DNA of 64,000 nt from CAZCDS01 sp964497585 (GCA_964497585.1 CAZCDS010000015.1:1-64000), one strand, 5' to 3'. Counted from the first letter of the stretch, positions 9,071 through 17,949 are shown. A program made the numbers and translations. The notes: generated by a model from the sequence alone, not told the origin.

Positions 9071-9361
9071 ATGCGATCCTATATCATGATAATCGTCTTG
9101 GTTGTGGCAGTGATTTTTCTGGGAGGAGTCGTCAATGTGGGCGGTCGTCCGATCTTCGCGCAGATAGACCGTCTTATCGGGGCCAATGTCTTGATGACCG
9201 TCCACCACGGATTCTTCTTCTTCGTGGAGAGCGGAGAGGAACGCGTCTATTCCGATCTGGAGAAAACCGGCGACGACATCAGGGAGTTCTCCAAGAGGCC
9301 GATCGGGATTGACAACGAAAAGAAGTATCGTGAGTTGGACGAGGCACTTGACTACAAATAG
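9071..9361 (+). CDS. Hypothetical small membrane protein
   Basis: 96 residues with one N-terminal hydrophobic helix (MIIVLVVAVIFLGGVVNV), a second weakly hydrophobic patch (NVLMTVHHGFFFFV) and a charged C-terminal tail. The ATG is preceded by a GGGGGTGAG ribosome site. It follows the zinc-ribbon protein after about 70 bases on the same strand, so the two may be co-transcribed. No family recognised. Confidence 0.68.
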   Translation: MRSYIMIIVLVVAVIFLGGVVNVGGRPIFAQIDRLIGANVLMTVHHGFFFFVESGEERVYSDLEKTGDDIREFSKRPIGIDNEKKYRELDEALDYK

Positions 9362-9424
9362 TCATTTGTCGCACCCAAGTCCACCATACGGCCCGCAACA
9401 CGCCGTTCGGAGTTGAACGGAAGG

Positions 9425-9452
9425 GTAAGGGCGCAGCGTGCCGCGCCCTTAC
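9425..9452. repeat. Palindromic element (10-bp perfect stem)
   Basis: GTAAGGGCGC pairs with GCGCCCTTAC around an 8-base loop (AGCGTGCC). It lies between convergent genes (9071-9361 plus, Hsp20 minus) and could end transcription from either side. Similar in sequence to the hairpin at 44405-44420. Confidence 0.6.
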
Positions 9453-9515
9453 GAGATGCCGCTGCAGCCGGTATCGTCAAGCCACGGGTGTGACCGACGG
9501 GCTGCTACCCGCACA

Positions 9516-9944
9516 TTAGGCTGCCTTGACGTCGATCTTCCGCACTTCCTCTTCCTCAACAGGGATCGTGACGGTAAGGACCCCCTTTTCCAATGTTGCC
9601 TCGATCTTATCCGCAGCAGCATGGGGAGGCAGCGTGAACGATCTGCTGAAGGAGCCATAGGCGCGCTCCGTGCACATGCACCCGTCCGTCTCCTCACTGA
9701 ATTCGCTCTTCTTCTCCCCACTGAGGGTAAGCACGCCATCCTGGACTTCGATGCTTACGTCCTCCTCCTTCATGCCGGGGAATTCGGCAGTGAGCTTGTA
9801 GTTGCCGTTCTCTCTGGTTATATCCACCCTCGGAGACCAGTGCATGATTTCGCGTGACTCGTCCGCGTAATATGTCCAAGGATCCCAGGTGGGGAAATAT
9901 CTCGATCGTAGACTGGGTACTCTCGGTCTGTATAGTGTCAGCAT
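9516..9944 (-). CDS. Small heat-shock protein, Hsp20/alpha-crystallin family
   Basis: An ATP-independent holdase chaperone of the cytoplasm. At 142 residues it is the usual size. The alpha-crystallin domain runs from about residue 38 (SPRVDITRENGNYKLTAE) to the end and contains the ELPG-like EFPGMKEEDV block, VQDGVLTLSGEKK and the conserved GVLTVTIPV near the C-terminus. The short N-terminal arm is aromatic-rich (YFPTWDPWTYYA). AAGGAGG lies 7 bases before the ATG, immediately downstream of an inverted repeat that might sense temperature or bind a regulator. Monocistronic by layout. Confidence 0.95.
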   Translation of the reverse strand: MLTLYRPRVPSLRSRYFPTWDPWTYYADESREIMHWSPRVDITRENGNYKLTAEFPGMKEEDVSIEVQDGVLTLSGEKKSEFSEETDGCMCTERAYGSFSRSFTLPPHAAADKIEATLEKGVLTVTIPVEEEEVRKIDVKAA

Positions 9945-9959
9945 GTGATGTTCCTCCTT

Positions 9960-9979
9960 CTATGAGATTAACCTCATAG
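9960..9979 (-). promoter_or_regulatory. Inverted repeat in the Hsp20 leader
   Basis: CTATGAG and CTCATAG flank a 6-base spacer, just upstream of the Hsp20 ribosome site. It does not match CIRCE or HAIR operators. It could be an operator or a short leader hairpin. Confidence 0.45.
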
Positions 9980-10011
9980 GTTATATTTGGGCACCGCGCC
10001 ATGCCTGTCAA
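9980..10011 (-). promoter_or_regulatory. Probable promoter of the Hsp20 gene
   Basis: On the minus strand a perfect TTGACA (10011-10006) is followed after 20 bases by TATAAC (9985-9980). The -35 is consensus, the spacer is longer than the usual 17, and AAATAT at a 17-base spacing is an alternative -10. Confidence 0.45.
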
Positions 10012-10248
10012 GGCCTCCCTTGAAAGTTTCTCCCAAAATGGCTAATTCCTTAGAGGGCCCCGCGTCGAGACCCGAGTCGACCATGCCCGCAAAGGGACCA
10101 TAGGGGAGAGGCCATGACCTGGTTCCTGCCCTCATTGCGCGCTGGCTTCAGGAAGGGCAACCACAGGGGGTTGCTCCTCCAACCTCGAGCCGCAGCCTCG
10201 TGTTCAATCCGCGTTACCCCATCGCTAAAGTAAGGATCGGAGCGGCCA

Positions 10249-10932
10249 ATGAAAGTAATCTCGTGGGAAAAGATCGAAGAGGAACAGCTAAATGAAGATA
10301 TCTCCCGCAAGATGTTCTGGGGCGAGAACGTCATGGTCGTGAAGTGGAAACTGGCTCCCGGAACCGAGTTGCCAATGCACGAGCATGTCGCCGAGCAGGT
10401 AACCATGGTGGAGCGCGGGAACGTGTCGCTCATTTTCGCCGATGAGGGAGCGATCGAGCTTGGCCCCGGCGAGATGCTCGTGATTCCCTCGAACAAACCT
10501 CACCGCGTGAACGTCGGGGCGGAGGGCTGCGACGTCACCGATCTCTTCTCCCCGATTCGCGAAGATTTCGTCAACAAGACCTCTGCGTCTCTGTCTGGTC
10601 CGGCCGACAAGGAAGCCACCGGCCCGCAAGTCATTGACGAGAACCAGGCGTACCTGGATCTCTGGAGCTTCCTGCGAGGCAAGAGCATACGCGTCGATTT
10701 CGAGCAATTCAAGGAACTCCCACTGGAACTGGCCGCACGCTATACGTACGATCGGGAATGCATCTCCATGGGACAGGTGCGCAAGATCCTCGGCATGGAC
10801 AAGGAGCAGGCCAAGGCCCTGATCCGCAAGTGGAAGCATGGGGACGATCACAGCGAGTACAGCCTGCGGCGTATGCACGAGAGGCTCGCAATCATTCCGG
10901 GTGACCCGCTTCCGCCCAGGAGAAGATCCTGA
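10249..10932 (+). CDS. Cupin-domain protein with helical, HTH-like C-terminal region
   Basis: 227 residues. Residues about 25-100 form a cupin barrel: PGTELPMHEHVAEQVTMVERG carries the metal-binding His/Glu set of motif 1, and GPGEMLVIPSNKPHRV is motif 2 with its His. Residues 140-227 are helical and basic; GQVRKILGMDKEQAKALIRKWK reads like a helix-turn-helix or recognition helix. It might therefore be a small-molecule-responsive DNA-binding protein, but that is inference. GGATCGGAG lies upstream of the ATG. A methyltransferase gene follows after 56 bases on the same strand. Confidence 0.75.
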   Translation: MKVISWEKIEEEQLNEDISRKMFWGENVMVVKWKLAPGTELPMHEHVAEQVTMVERGNVSLIFADEGAIELGPGEMLVIPSNKPHRVNVGAEGCDVTDLFSPIREDFVNKTSASLSGPADKEATGPQVIDENQAYLDLWSFLRGKSIRVDFEQFKELPLELAARYTYDRECISMGQVRKILGMDKEQAKALIRKWKHGDDHSEYSLRRMHERLAIIPGDPLPPRRRS

Positions 10933-10988
10933 GCGGTGGCGAATTCCCTGTGAGAGCCGACGCCGGAAAAGACCCGTGCGAGGAGACA

Positions 10989-11777
10989 ATGGACGAAAAG
11001 AAAGTTGGCAGGATAAAACGAGCCGTTCAGAAGCATTTTGACGAGAGTCCCGATCAGTACCTGGCATTCGAAGAGCGATACGGCTTCTTCCGTTCACTTA
11101 ACGACCGACTGCTCGAACGATTGAAGCCCCGGCGCGGAGCACGCGTACTCGATGTGGGGTGCGGCACGGGTGCAAGTTCAGCGCACATCGTCGAGACGGT
11201 ACCTGACAGTCGGGTTTTCGGCCTCGACATCTCCACGGAAATGCTTGCGACCGCGCGCTCGACGGTCGGCGAGTCCGAGCGGCTCACCTTTGTCGAAGGA
11301 GACGCGTCCAGGTTGAGTGAGTACTTCGACGCCCGCTTTGACGCAATCGTGTACAGCGCGTCAATCTTTCTCATCCCCGATTATAGAGAAAGCCTGGACC
11401 AGGCGCGGCAGCTTCTCGCGCCCGAAGGCCGCGTAGGGCTCACCTTCATGGACGGCGTGTACAACGTGGAGGGCAAGAACGCACTCGCGGTTGCTGACAG
11501 AGAAGCGGGTGAAGGAGTCAGCCTCAGGAGGCCAGTGCAACTGGCTAATTTTTATTCCTTTTTTACACAGCTTTTTCCTCGCTCGCTCAATTGGCAGGAG
11601 GACCTGCTCTATTCCGGTCAGTTCCTCCGGGATTTCTTCTCCGTTCCGGCCATGTCCGCGGGACTTTTCCCGGGCCGTCCCTATGCTGAACGGCTGGAGA
11701 AGGTGGGCCGTCTGTTCGATCATCTGCCGAAAACCCAGAGCATATTCAGATGGATCGTCATCATCGGCCAGGCCTGA
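10989..11777 (+). CDS. Class I SAM-dependent methyltransferase
   Basis: 262 residues from the ATG at 10989, which has GAGGAGA 4 bases upstream; an in-frame start at 10950 is weaker. The SAM-binding motif I VLDVGCGTGASS lies near residue 53, followed by VFGLDIS (motif II acidic residue) and FVEGDASRL. The C-terminal third is hydrophobic/aromatic and unassigned. The substrate cannot be told from sequence. Probably co-transcribed with the preceding cupin gene. Confidence 0.85.
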   Translation: MDEKKVGRIKRAVQKHFDESPDQYLAFEERYGFFRSLNDRLLERLKPRRGARVLDVGCGTGASSAHIVETVPDSRVFGLDISTEMLATARSTVGESERLTFVEGDASRLSEYFDARFDAIVYSASIFLIPDYRESLDQARQLLAPEGRVGLTFMDGVYNVEGKNALAVADREAGEGVSLRRPVQLANFYSFFTQLFPRSLNWQEDLLYSGQFLRDFFSVPAMSAGLFPGRPYAERLEKVGRLFDHLPKTQSIFRWIVIIGQA

Positions 11778-12054
11778 TGCAGGGCTGTCCATAAACTCAT
11801 CGCTTCCTTGCTGTGATCTAACGGAACCTTTCCTAGTATCGGGGGACAAACAGTGGTTGAACCCGGAGGAAGGGAGCGAATTAGCCCGTTCCGGCGTGAC
11901 GGGGACCCGCCGGTCACAGCCGTTGCCAGCGGTTCCGCGAGGAGAGTCCATGAAAGAGCTTGACAGTAAGGTTTGCGGGAGTTAAAAGTCCCCACTTGCG
12001 ACGGTGATTCTCGTTCGGGGATTTCCGTCCTATTTTTTTGAAATGGAGGAAGTC

Positions 12055-13134
12055 ATGGAAATTGTGAGAGTAAGTTCGGACGCCGAAGCTTGCGCCTCCA
12101 GAATACATGACTTGTGCGGGTACATGGTACAGCCGGAAATGGCGGGCATACTCTGGCCCAGGATCGAAGAGCACAAGTGGTTCCTTTCCGAGAAGTTGGG
12201 AAGGGACGTGGGTATGAGAGTGGCCTGCCTGGATCTGATGGAGAATGTCGAGTCCTTTGGTGAAGAATTGGCCGACGGAGAGAACACCCGGCTCCTGCAC
12301 GAGATGGGCGCGCAGATGGTCGAGCCCGAAGTGTGGGAGACCATTGCGGATTCCCAGCCGCCAAAGCAAATCGTCGAGAAGAGGATCATTCTTCCGCTGG
12401 TGGAGAGAGATTTGGCGAGCAAGCACGGGGTCACCCCACCGAGGACGATCATCTTCTTCGGCCCGCCGGGAACGGGCAAGACCCACTTCGTTCGGGCCAT
12501 CGCGGGCGTCCTGGGATGGTGGTACGTAGAAATCAGCCCCAGCATCCTGATGGCGGACGGAGAGGATCGACTCGGGGCCAACCTCAAGGCCGTAATGGAA
12601 CGGGCACGACGACTCGACGAAGCCGTGATCTTCATCGATGAGTTCGAAGAAGTCGCGGGAAGCCGTGATCAGGCCTCGCGGCTGGATAAGTCCATTACGA
12701 ACGAGTTCCTCAAACAGGTGCCCCTTCTCAAGGCTCAGCAGGGCAGAATCCTGTTGGTCTGCGCCACCAATTACATACGGCAACTCGACGCGGCGCTTCT
12801 CAGGCCGGGTCGTTTCGATTGCATCATCCCGGTGGGCGCGCTCGACGACGAGGGGCGACGAAGGATCTTCATGCAGCAGCTCTCGCGCACCAACCACGAA
12901 AACGTGGACGTCGAACGTATCACGTCGATGATCCCCATGTTCACTCCGGCAGACATCGAGTTTCTCTTCCAGAAGGTCACGCAGACGGCCTTCGAACGAG
13001 AATACTCAGGAGGCGGCGAGTACCGGGTGACTACTGAGACCTTCCTTGAGCTGATTCCTAAGGTGAGACCCACCCTTACGGACGAGATCCTCATCGACTT
13101 CGAGGAAGACAGCCACAACTACACACGATTTTGA
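12055..13134 (+). CDS. AAA+ family ATPase
   Basis: 359 residues from the ATG at 12055 (GGAGGA 5 bases upstream). Residues 1-110 form an unassigned, mostly helical N-terminal domain. The AAA module follows: Walker A GPPGTGKT (136-143), Walker B VIFIDEFEE (about 191-199), sensor 1 CATNY, and the Arg-finger/second-region RPGRFD typical of FtsH/Cdc48-like ATPases. There is no protease domain and no second AAA ring, so it is a stand-alone ATPase, perhaps a remodelling factor. No obvious partner gene: the cupin/methyltransferase pair ends 277 bases upstream. Confidence 0.85.
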   Translation: MEIVRVSSDAEACASRIHDLCGYMVQPEMAGILWPRIEEHKWFLSEKLGRDVGMRVACLDLMENVESFGEELADGENTRLLHEMGAQMVEPEVWETIADSQPPKQIVEKRIILPLVERDLASKHGVTPPRTIIFFGPPGTGKTHFVRAIAGVLGWWYVEISPSILMADGEDRLGANLKAVMERARRLDEAVIFIDEFEEVAGSRDQASRLDKSITNEFLKQVPLLKAQQGRILLVCATNYIRQLDAALLRPGRFDCIIPVGALDDEGRRRIFMQQLSRTNHENVDVERITSMIPMFTPADIEFLFQKVTQTAFEREYSGGGEYRVTTETFLELIPKVRPTLTDEILIDFEEDSHNYTRF

Positions 13135-13217
13135 TAGCAGGAGTCTTGAAATAACCGCCGGAAGGCTCTGATCCCAGTTCCCGATCATCTTGGCAACCGG
13201 GATCGGAGCATGAAGCC

Positions 13218-13251
13218 ACGGACCTGTCCCGCGGCCGCGGGACAGATCCGT
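13218..13251. repeat. 34-bp near-perfect palindrome
   Basis: ACGGACCTGTCCCGCGG is followed directly by its reverse complement with one mismatch (CC against AT in the outer arm). It could form a cruciform or a strong transcript hairpin 84 bases after the AAA ATPase stop. No T-run follows. Confidence 0.6.
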
Positions 13252-13284
13252 AGCACTCTACATTTGTGCCCAATGGAAGCTCAG

Positions 13285-13330
13285 GGGTGCCGCTGCCAAC
13301 GCCGAGGCGTGGTCAGTACTCTTACGTAAG
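13285..13330. repeat. Decayed copy of a GGTGCC...GGCGTGGTCAGT repeat
   Basis: AGGGGTGCCGCTGCCAACGC followed by GAGGCGTGGTCAGT and CTTACGTAAGCC parallels 27640-27680 (GGGGTGCCACTGACCACGC, then GGCGGCGTGGTCAGTG). The left arm has lost pairing here. Confidence 0.4.
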
Positions 13331-13507
13331 CCAAAGAGTTCCCAGTTCTTTCGCGAAATCGTATAAATCCAATGGGGGTTCAGACTAGCCGAACGCGACA
13401 TTGCCGGCTTGTCCGTCCGTGTGACTCCACGGGGACGGAACGCTTGTCACGCGGCGGTGACCAAAACGATGGGTCCCTCGATCCGAACCGTGGACAGGAG
13501 TGGCTGT

Positions 13508-13777
13508 TTAACGGGCTTTCTTCTTCTGCGCCTTAGAGTCGTATTCTTTCTTAGCCTGCAAGTAGAGTTCGCGGATCTCGTCAACAATTTTCTGGGAGAT
13601 CTTATACTTCTGGGCGGGTTCGGGACCGGGTTGATTCATCTGGTGGCTCATCCACAGTCGAGGTCGGTCCGCATTGCCCGCGGGCGTGGGGACCCCTTGG
13701 GAATAGGCGGGAAGGATGAGAGCGTAAGAAGTCAATATCATCATAGAAAATACCAAATAACCGAGCTTTTTCATCAT
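13508..13777 (-). CDS. Small exported protein, unknown function
   Basis: 89 residues. The N-terminus is a clear Sec signal peptide: MMKKLGYL, a hydrophobic core (VFSMMILTSYALILP), then an AYS|Q-like cleavage site near residue 26. The mature part is short, charged and Lys-rich at its C-terminus (AKKEYDSKAQKKKAR). No family recognised. It is the gene after the acyl-CoA ligase on the minus strand, 144 bases away, but may be independent. Confidence 0.65.
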   Translation of the reverse strand: MMKKLGYLVFSMMILTSYALILPAYSQGVPTPAGNADRPRLWMSHQMNQPGPEPAQKYKISQKIVDEIRELYLQAKKEYDSKAQKKKAR

Positions 13778-13921
13778 GGTTTACCACCGATGCCTGACTC
13801 TTGTTCAGCCGCGAGCTCAAAGAGCTCACCCTTTAAAATGGCAGCAACGGAATATCACAAAACAACCGTTTATTCAAACAGTTTGTCTCTTACCTTCATG
13901 TCGTGTCGTAGCGCCGCGGCC

Positions 13922-15511
13922 CTATTTTTGGTCACTCCACTTTCCATAGCGTTCCCGCAGGACCCGGTGGAGGATCTTACCGGTGCCGGTACGGGGCATC
14001 TCCTCTTCTTCGATGAAGTCGAGCGTCTTGGGAACCTTGTACCCCGCGATCTGATTGCGGCAATGTCTTTTGATGTCGTCTTTGAGGTGATCGGTCGGCT
14101 CTCGGTCCTCGTTGAGGATAACGACCGCGTGGACGGCCTCTCCCCATTTGTCGTGCGGCACGCCGATCACGGCAACGTCCTTGACCGCGGGGTGACCTCC
14201 GACCGCGTCCTCGACCTCGGAGGGATAGATGTTCTCGCCTCCGGAGATGATCATATTGGCCTTGCGGTCCACGAGAACGTAGAACCCGTCCGGATCCCGG
14301 TAACACATATCTCCCGCAGTGAACCACTCGCCGCGGAAAACCTCTTTCGTCTTTTCGGGGAGGTTCCAGTACTCTTTGAACATCATGGGAGTTCTGGCGT
14401 AAAGTTCGCCGACTTCTCCGTCGGGCAATTCATTGCCCTCTTCATCGAGCACCTTGATGCGATCGACTCCGAAAACTTCGTGGCCGATAGTTCCCAGTTT
14501 ACGCAACTGGTCCTCGGGTCGGCAATATGTTACGAGCCCAGCTTCCGTGGAGCCGTACGCTTCCCAGAGCTCGGCGTTTTTGAAGAAGTCGAGAATGGCG
14601 AGCTTGGTGTCTTTGCGCGCGGGCGCGGACGAGATCAACATCTGGCGCATGCTGGAAACGTCGTACTTCTTCTTGATCTCTTCGGGAAGGCTCAGGATCA
14701 TAATGTAATGGGTCGGCACGAGCGAGACGAAGGTGATCTTGTATTTGTCGACCGTCGCGAGGAAATCCTCCGCGTTGAAGCTGGCTTCGTTGTACACGCA
14801 GACCGGCGCGGAGGCCAACGTATACGGAAACGAATAGAAGATGGAATTGACGTGGCACATGGGCATTACCATCAGCGGCTTGTCGGTCGGAATCAACGCC
14901 TGGTTGACTGCCGTGACGTAGTACTCGGCCAGGTAACTCTCGTGGGTGCGCACCACGCCTTTCGGTCTGCCCGTGGTTCCCGAAGTGTACATGAAGGTCC
15001 AGGGGTCCTCCGCGTCAACGAGAATGTCGGGCTCATCAGCGGATCCGGCCGCGAGCCAAGCTTCGTATTCCACGTACCCATCCGGCACAGAATCGCCAGC
15101 CTCTCCCAAGAAGATATAGTTCCCCTCGGGAACGGGCAGCTTGTCCTTGATGCTGTCGATCAAATCCACGAAGGCCTTTTCCACGATCATGGCCTTGCAC
15201 CCGGAATCATTGACGATGTATTCGATCTCGGGTCCGGCCAGCCTGAACATCAGGGGCACTGCAATTTGTCCGCCCTTGGCGCATCCCGCGTACATCTCCA
15301 TCCATTCCACGCGGTTGAACGCGAGGATGCCGAACCGGTCACCATGGCCGCACCCCATATCCCTCAGGGCGTTTCCGAGGCGGCAGCTTCGTTCGTTCCA
15401 TAGTGCGAAGGTGAAGTCCTTGAATTTGTCCTGGCACCCGAGTCTGTCCGGGTACTGGCGCGCCTGCTGACTCAGGAGAGTCCCCATGTGCACCCATTTG
15501 CTGACGGTCAT
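13922..15511 (-). CDS. AMP-dependent acyl/aryl-CoA ligase
   Basis: Activates a carboxylic acid as the acyl-AMP and transfers it to CoA. 529 residues, normal for the ANL superfamily. Motifs in order: P-loop-like YTSGTTGRPKGV (about residue 175), AYGSTEAG, the TAGDM hinge region with DRKANMIISGGENIYPSEVE, and the catalytic Lys in PRTGTGKILHR near the C-terminus. The site GAGGAGGAGC precedes the ATG. It is 93 bases downstream of the molybdenum subunit on the same strand, so it is probably the last gene of the hydroxybenzoyl-CoA-reductase-like operon. A hydroxybenzoate- or other aryl-CoA ligase role fits that context, but fatty-acid ligases look alike. Confidence 0.9.
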   Translation of the reverse strand: MTVSKWVHMGTLLSQQARQYPDRLGCQDKFKDFTFALWNERSCRLGNALRDMGCGHGDRFGILAFNRVEWMEMYAGCAKGGQIAVPLMFRLAGPEIEYIVNDSGCKAMIVEKAFVDLIDSIKDKLPVPEGNYIFLGEAGDSVPDGYVEYEAWLAAGSADEPDILVDAEDPWTFMYTSGTTGRPKGVVRTHESYLAEYYVTAVNQALIPTDKPLMVMPMCHVNSIFYSFPYTLASAPVCVYNEASFNAEDFLATVDKYKITFVSLVPTHYIMILSLPEEIKKKYDVSSMRQMLISSAPARKDTKLAILDFFKNAELWEAYGSTEAGLVTYCRPEDQLRKLGTIGHEVFGVDRIKVLDEEGNELPDGEVGELYARTPMMFKEYWNLPEKTKEVFRGEWFTAGDMCYRDPDGFYVLVDRKANMIISGGENIYPSEVEDAVGGHPAVKDVAVIGVPHDKWGEAVHAVVILNEDREPTDHLKDDIKRHCRNQIAGYKVPKTLDFIEEEEMPRTGTGKILHRVLRERYGKWSDQK

Positions 15512-15603
15512 AAGCTCCTCCTCAAAACAGGTATCCTAAATGAATTCTCTCTTGAATTGAACGCCCCTTGCGCGACCGTGACATTCCTTCACATTCGCCG
15601 GGG

Positions 15604-17949
15604 CTAATCCCCTGATTTCTCATCCAGTTTGATGATCTCGGCCGGCTTGAAATCCCATGCGGTTGTTATGCCTTCTCTTTTGTTTTCGATGGCATCAAGT
15701 ATCCGTTCCGGCGTCAGTGGGTAATGATTGAAGTATATTCCCAGAGCGTTTCCGATTGCGCAACAGTACGCCTGCGCCGCGGACATGGCAATGGACATGC
15801 CTGCTTCTTTGGCACCGTACGGCCCGCCCGGATCGACGGTTTCCACGATAATCGGCGTGATGTTGGGCATGTCTTTTATGATAGGGATCTTGTACTCCAG
15901 CATGGTCGGGTTGAGGCAATGACCCTTGTGCCACTGGTGCAGTTCCGTGAGCATACCTCCCTGACCGCCCATTGCGGCTCCGCCTTCGAATTGGCCCTCG
16001 ACCACCATCGGGTTGACCGCAAACCCGCAATCCTGCGCGCAGGCCACGTGGTGCGCTGTGACCAGACCGGTCTCCGGGTCCACCTCGACCTCGGCCACCG
16101 TTGCTCCGAAAGAAAATGCCTGTGAGAGCTGCCCTCGGGGGTTCGATATCCACTCTCGTCTCTGGTCCACTTCGGGAGCGAAGGAACCCCGTCCCATGAT
16201 GGGACGGCCCATGATGAGAGCCTTGCGTACCACCTTCGCAATGGGAATGCCGACGTCCGGAGCTCCTCGCACGAAGATCTTCCGCCCCGCGGCCACGAGA
16301 TCCTCCGGCGCGGCCTCGAGCATGTCCGATGCCACTTCGAAGAGCTGCGCCCTCGCGTCCTCCGCGGCGCTCTTGACCGCGTTGCCGCCTCCAAAGGTGG
16401 AAATCATCGAGTACGACCCCGCGTCGGTCGGCGTAACCTCCGTGTCGGCCGAAATGAGGCGGATATCCTCCAGACTGAGTCCAAGTTCTTCCGCGGCGAT
16501 CTGCACCAGCATGTTGTCGTTTCCCTGGCCGTTGTCCACAACGCCGGAAATCACCGTCGCGCCGCCGTCCTCGTGGAACTTGATGAACGCCTGGGACCCT
16601 CCCCGAATGCCCAGTGGAAAACCGGTCTGAACCGAGTTGATACCAATCCCGATTCCTTTGTTTGGCACCGGGCTATTGAACTTCTCCAGAAAGTTGGTCG
16701 CCTCCGCGGTCTTTCCAATGCATTTGTCCAGCCCGCAACTGGCCACGTGCGATCCGGTGGGAGTAATGTCGCCGGGCTGGCGGGAATTGACCATCCGCAT
16801 GGTCACGGGATCAATGCCAAGCTCTTCACCGATCATGTCCAACTGGGTGTCCACCCCGCATGCGAAGGACCGGCCGTGAATGCGAATCATGCCGGCCACC
16901 GGCTTATTCGTGTAGATCCTGTACCCGGTAAATCGGACGTTGGGCAGCCGGTACGTTTGCTCGTGGCAGAGAAAGGGGACCGATGTGGCTATCGGGCCGG
17001 TGCTCGAGTACGCTCCGCCGTCGAGGTAGCAGACCGTCTCGCGGGCAAGGACTCTGCCATCCTCATTGACACCCGTCTTGTGCGTCGTGATCATCCCGTG
17101 GCCCTTACGGGTGGCAATGGAATTCTCTTCACGGGTGTACACGAGCTTGACCGGTCTCATGCTCTTCAGGCTCAAGAGGCAGGTGATGAACTCGGCGGGA
17201 AAGACGTCGGAACGTCCTCCGAACGCTCCTCCAATGGTGACCTTGCGAACGTTGAGCTTGCTGAGCGGGACCTTCAAGGCGTTGGAGAGCGCCTTGGCCT
17301 TCGTGTGAGGAGACGCATTGGGCATCCATATTTCCACCGACCCGTCCGCGTGGCTATTGGCAACGACCGCGTACGGCTCGGTCATGAAGTACGAATCCTC
17401 TTCGGCCACAAAGGTATCCTCCCGCACGACCACGCACTGTTCGAACGCCTCATCGACGTCTCCCACATCAATCTTGACCTCAACGTTGACGTTACGGGGA
17501 TGATCCTCGTGTAGGAGCGGCGCGCCCGGCTCTATCGCAGACCAGCAGTCGAAAACCGCCTCGAGTTCCTCGTAATCGACGTTGATCAGGCTGAGTGCCT
17601 CCAGCGCGGTGTCTTCATCGACCGCGGCCACCGCGGCGACCTCGTCGCCTACATAGCGGACCTTGTCAACACAAAGCAATTGCTGATCACGAGTGTATCT
17701 GAACACTCCCCACTTTTCCCCGGCCGTGTCCTTACCTGTGATAACCGCATGGACCCCGCCGAGCTTTTCAGCCTTGGATGTGTCAATATTCAGGATCCTG
17801 GCGTGCGCGTGGGGGCTGTGCAGAACCTTGCCCACCAGCATCCGTGGGAGTTTCAGATCCGCGGTGAAGACAGCTTCACCGGTAACCTTGGATCTGGAAT
17901 CGATCCGGGGGATGCTCTTTCCTACGAGCCTGTATTCGTCCTGAAGCAA
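15604..17949 (-). CDS. Molybdopterin-binding large subunit of a 4-hydroxybenzoyl-CoA-reductase-like (xanthine-oxidase family) enzyme
   Basis: About 781 residues, the size of HcrA/CoxL subunits. It opens with the aldehyde-oxidase a/b-hammerhead domain (YRLVGKSIPRIDSRSKVTGEA), then Moco-binding domains with GGAFGGRSDVFPAEF and GGGNAVKSAAEDAR. The TTG at 17949 was chosen because AAGGAGC lies 6 bases upstream and the family match begins there; the ATG at 18012 would add 21 unmatched residues. In the C-terminal active-site loop the family usually reads GAK-x-x-G/S-E, with Glu as catalytic base. Here it reads GAKEAGMS, so the Glu position appears to be Met (ATG codon at 15798-15796). The substrate or activity may therefore differ from true 4-hydroxybenzoyl-CoA reductase. 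Confidence 0.9.
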   Translation of the reverse strand: MLQDEYRLVGKSIPRIDSRSKVTGEAVFTADLKLPRMLVGKVLHSPHAHARILNIDTSKAEKLGGVHAVITGKDTAGEKWGVFRYTRDQQLLCVDKVRYVGDEVAAVAAVDEDTALEALSLINVDYEELEAVFDCWSAIEPGAPLLHEDHPRNVNVEVKIDVGDVDEAFEQCVVVREDTFVAEEDSYFMTEPYAVVANSHADGSVEIWMPNASPHTKAKALSNALKVPLSKLNVRKVTIGGAFGGRSDVFPAEFITCLLSLKSMRPVKLVYTREENSIATRKGHGMITTHKTGVNEDGRVLARETVCYLDGGAYSSTGPIATSVPFLCHEQTYRLPNVRFTGYRIYTNKPVAGMIRIHGRSFACGVDTQLDMIGEELGIDPVTMRMVNSRQPGDITPTGSHVASCGLDKCIGKTAEATNFLEKFNSPVPNKGIGIGINSVQTGFPLGIRGGSQAFIKFHEDGGATVISGVVDNGQGNDNMLVQIAAEELGLSLEDIRLISADTEVTPTDAGSYSMISTFGGGNAVKSAAEDARAQLFEVASDMLEAAPEDLVAAGRKIFVRGAPDVGIPIAKVVRKALIMGRPIMGRGSFAPEVDQRREWISNPRGQLSQAFSFGATVAEVEVDPETGLVTAHHVACAQDCGFAVNPMVVEGQFEGGAAMGGQGGMLTELHQWHKGHCLNPTMLEYKIPIIKDMPNITPIIVETVDPGGPYGAKEAGMSIAMSAAQAYCCAIGNALGIYFNHYPLTPERILDAIENKREGITTAWDFKPAEIIKLDEKSGD

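Larger units (their letters stand above)
13135..13507. other. Intergenic region with two palindromic elements
   Basis: About 370 bases between the AAA ATPase gene and the convergent small exported-protein gene. No gene is supported. It contains the palindrome at 13218-13251 and a repeat at 13285-13330 that resembles one at 27640-27680. Confidence 0.5.

Noticed and set aside
9960..9979. CIRCE or HAIR heat-shock operator
   Set aside because: The arms do not match TTAGCACTC/GAGTGCTAA or CTTGAGT/ACTCAAG.
13409..15403. Long open frame of 664 residues on the plus strand
   Set aside because: It is antisense to the clear acyl-CoA ligase gene and the small exported-protein gene; the sequence shows no family motif and is explained by codon bias of the real genes.
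16573..17514. 313-residue plus-strand frame
   Set aside because: Antisense to the molybdenum subunit, with no ribosome site or recognisable motif.
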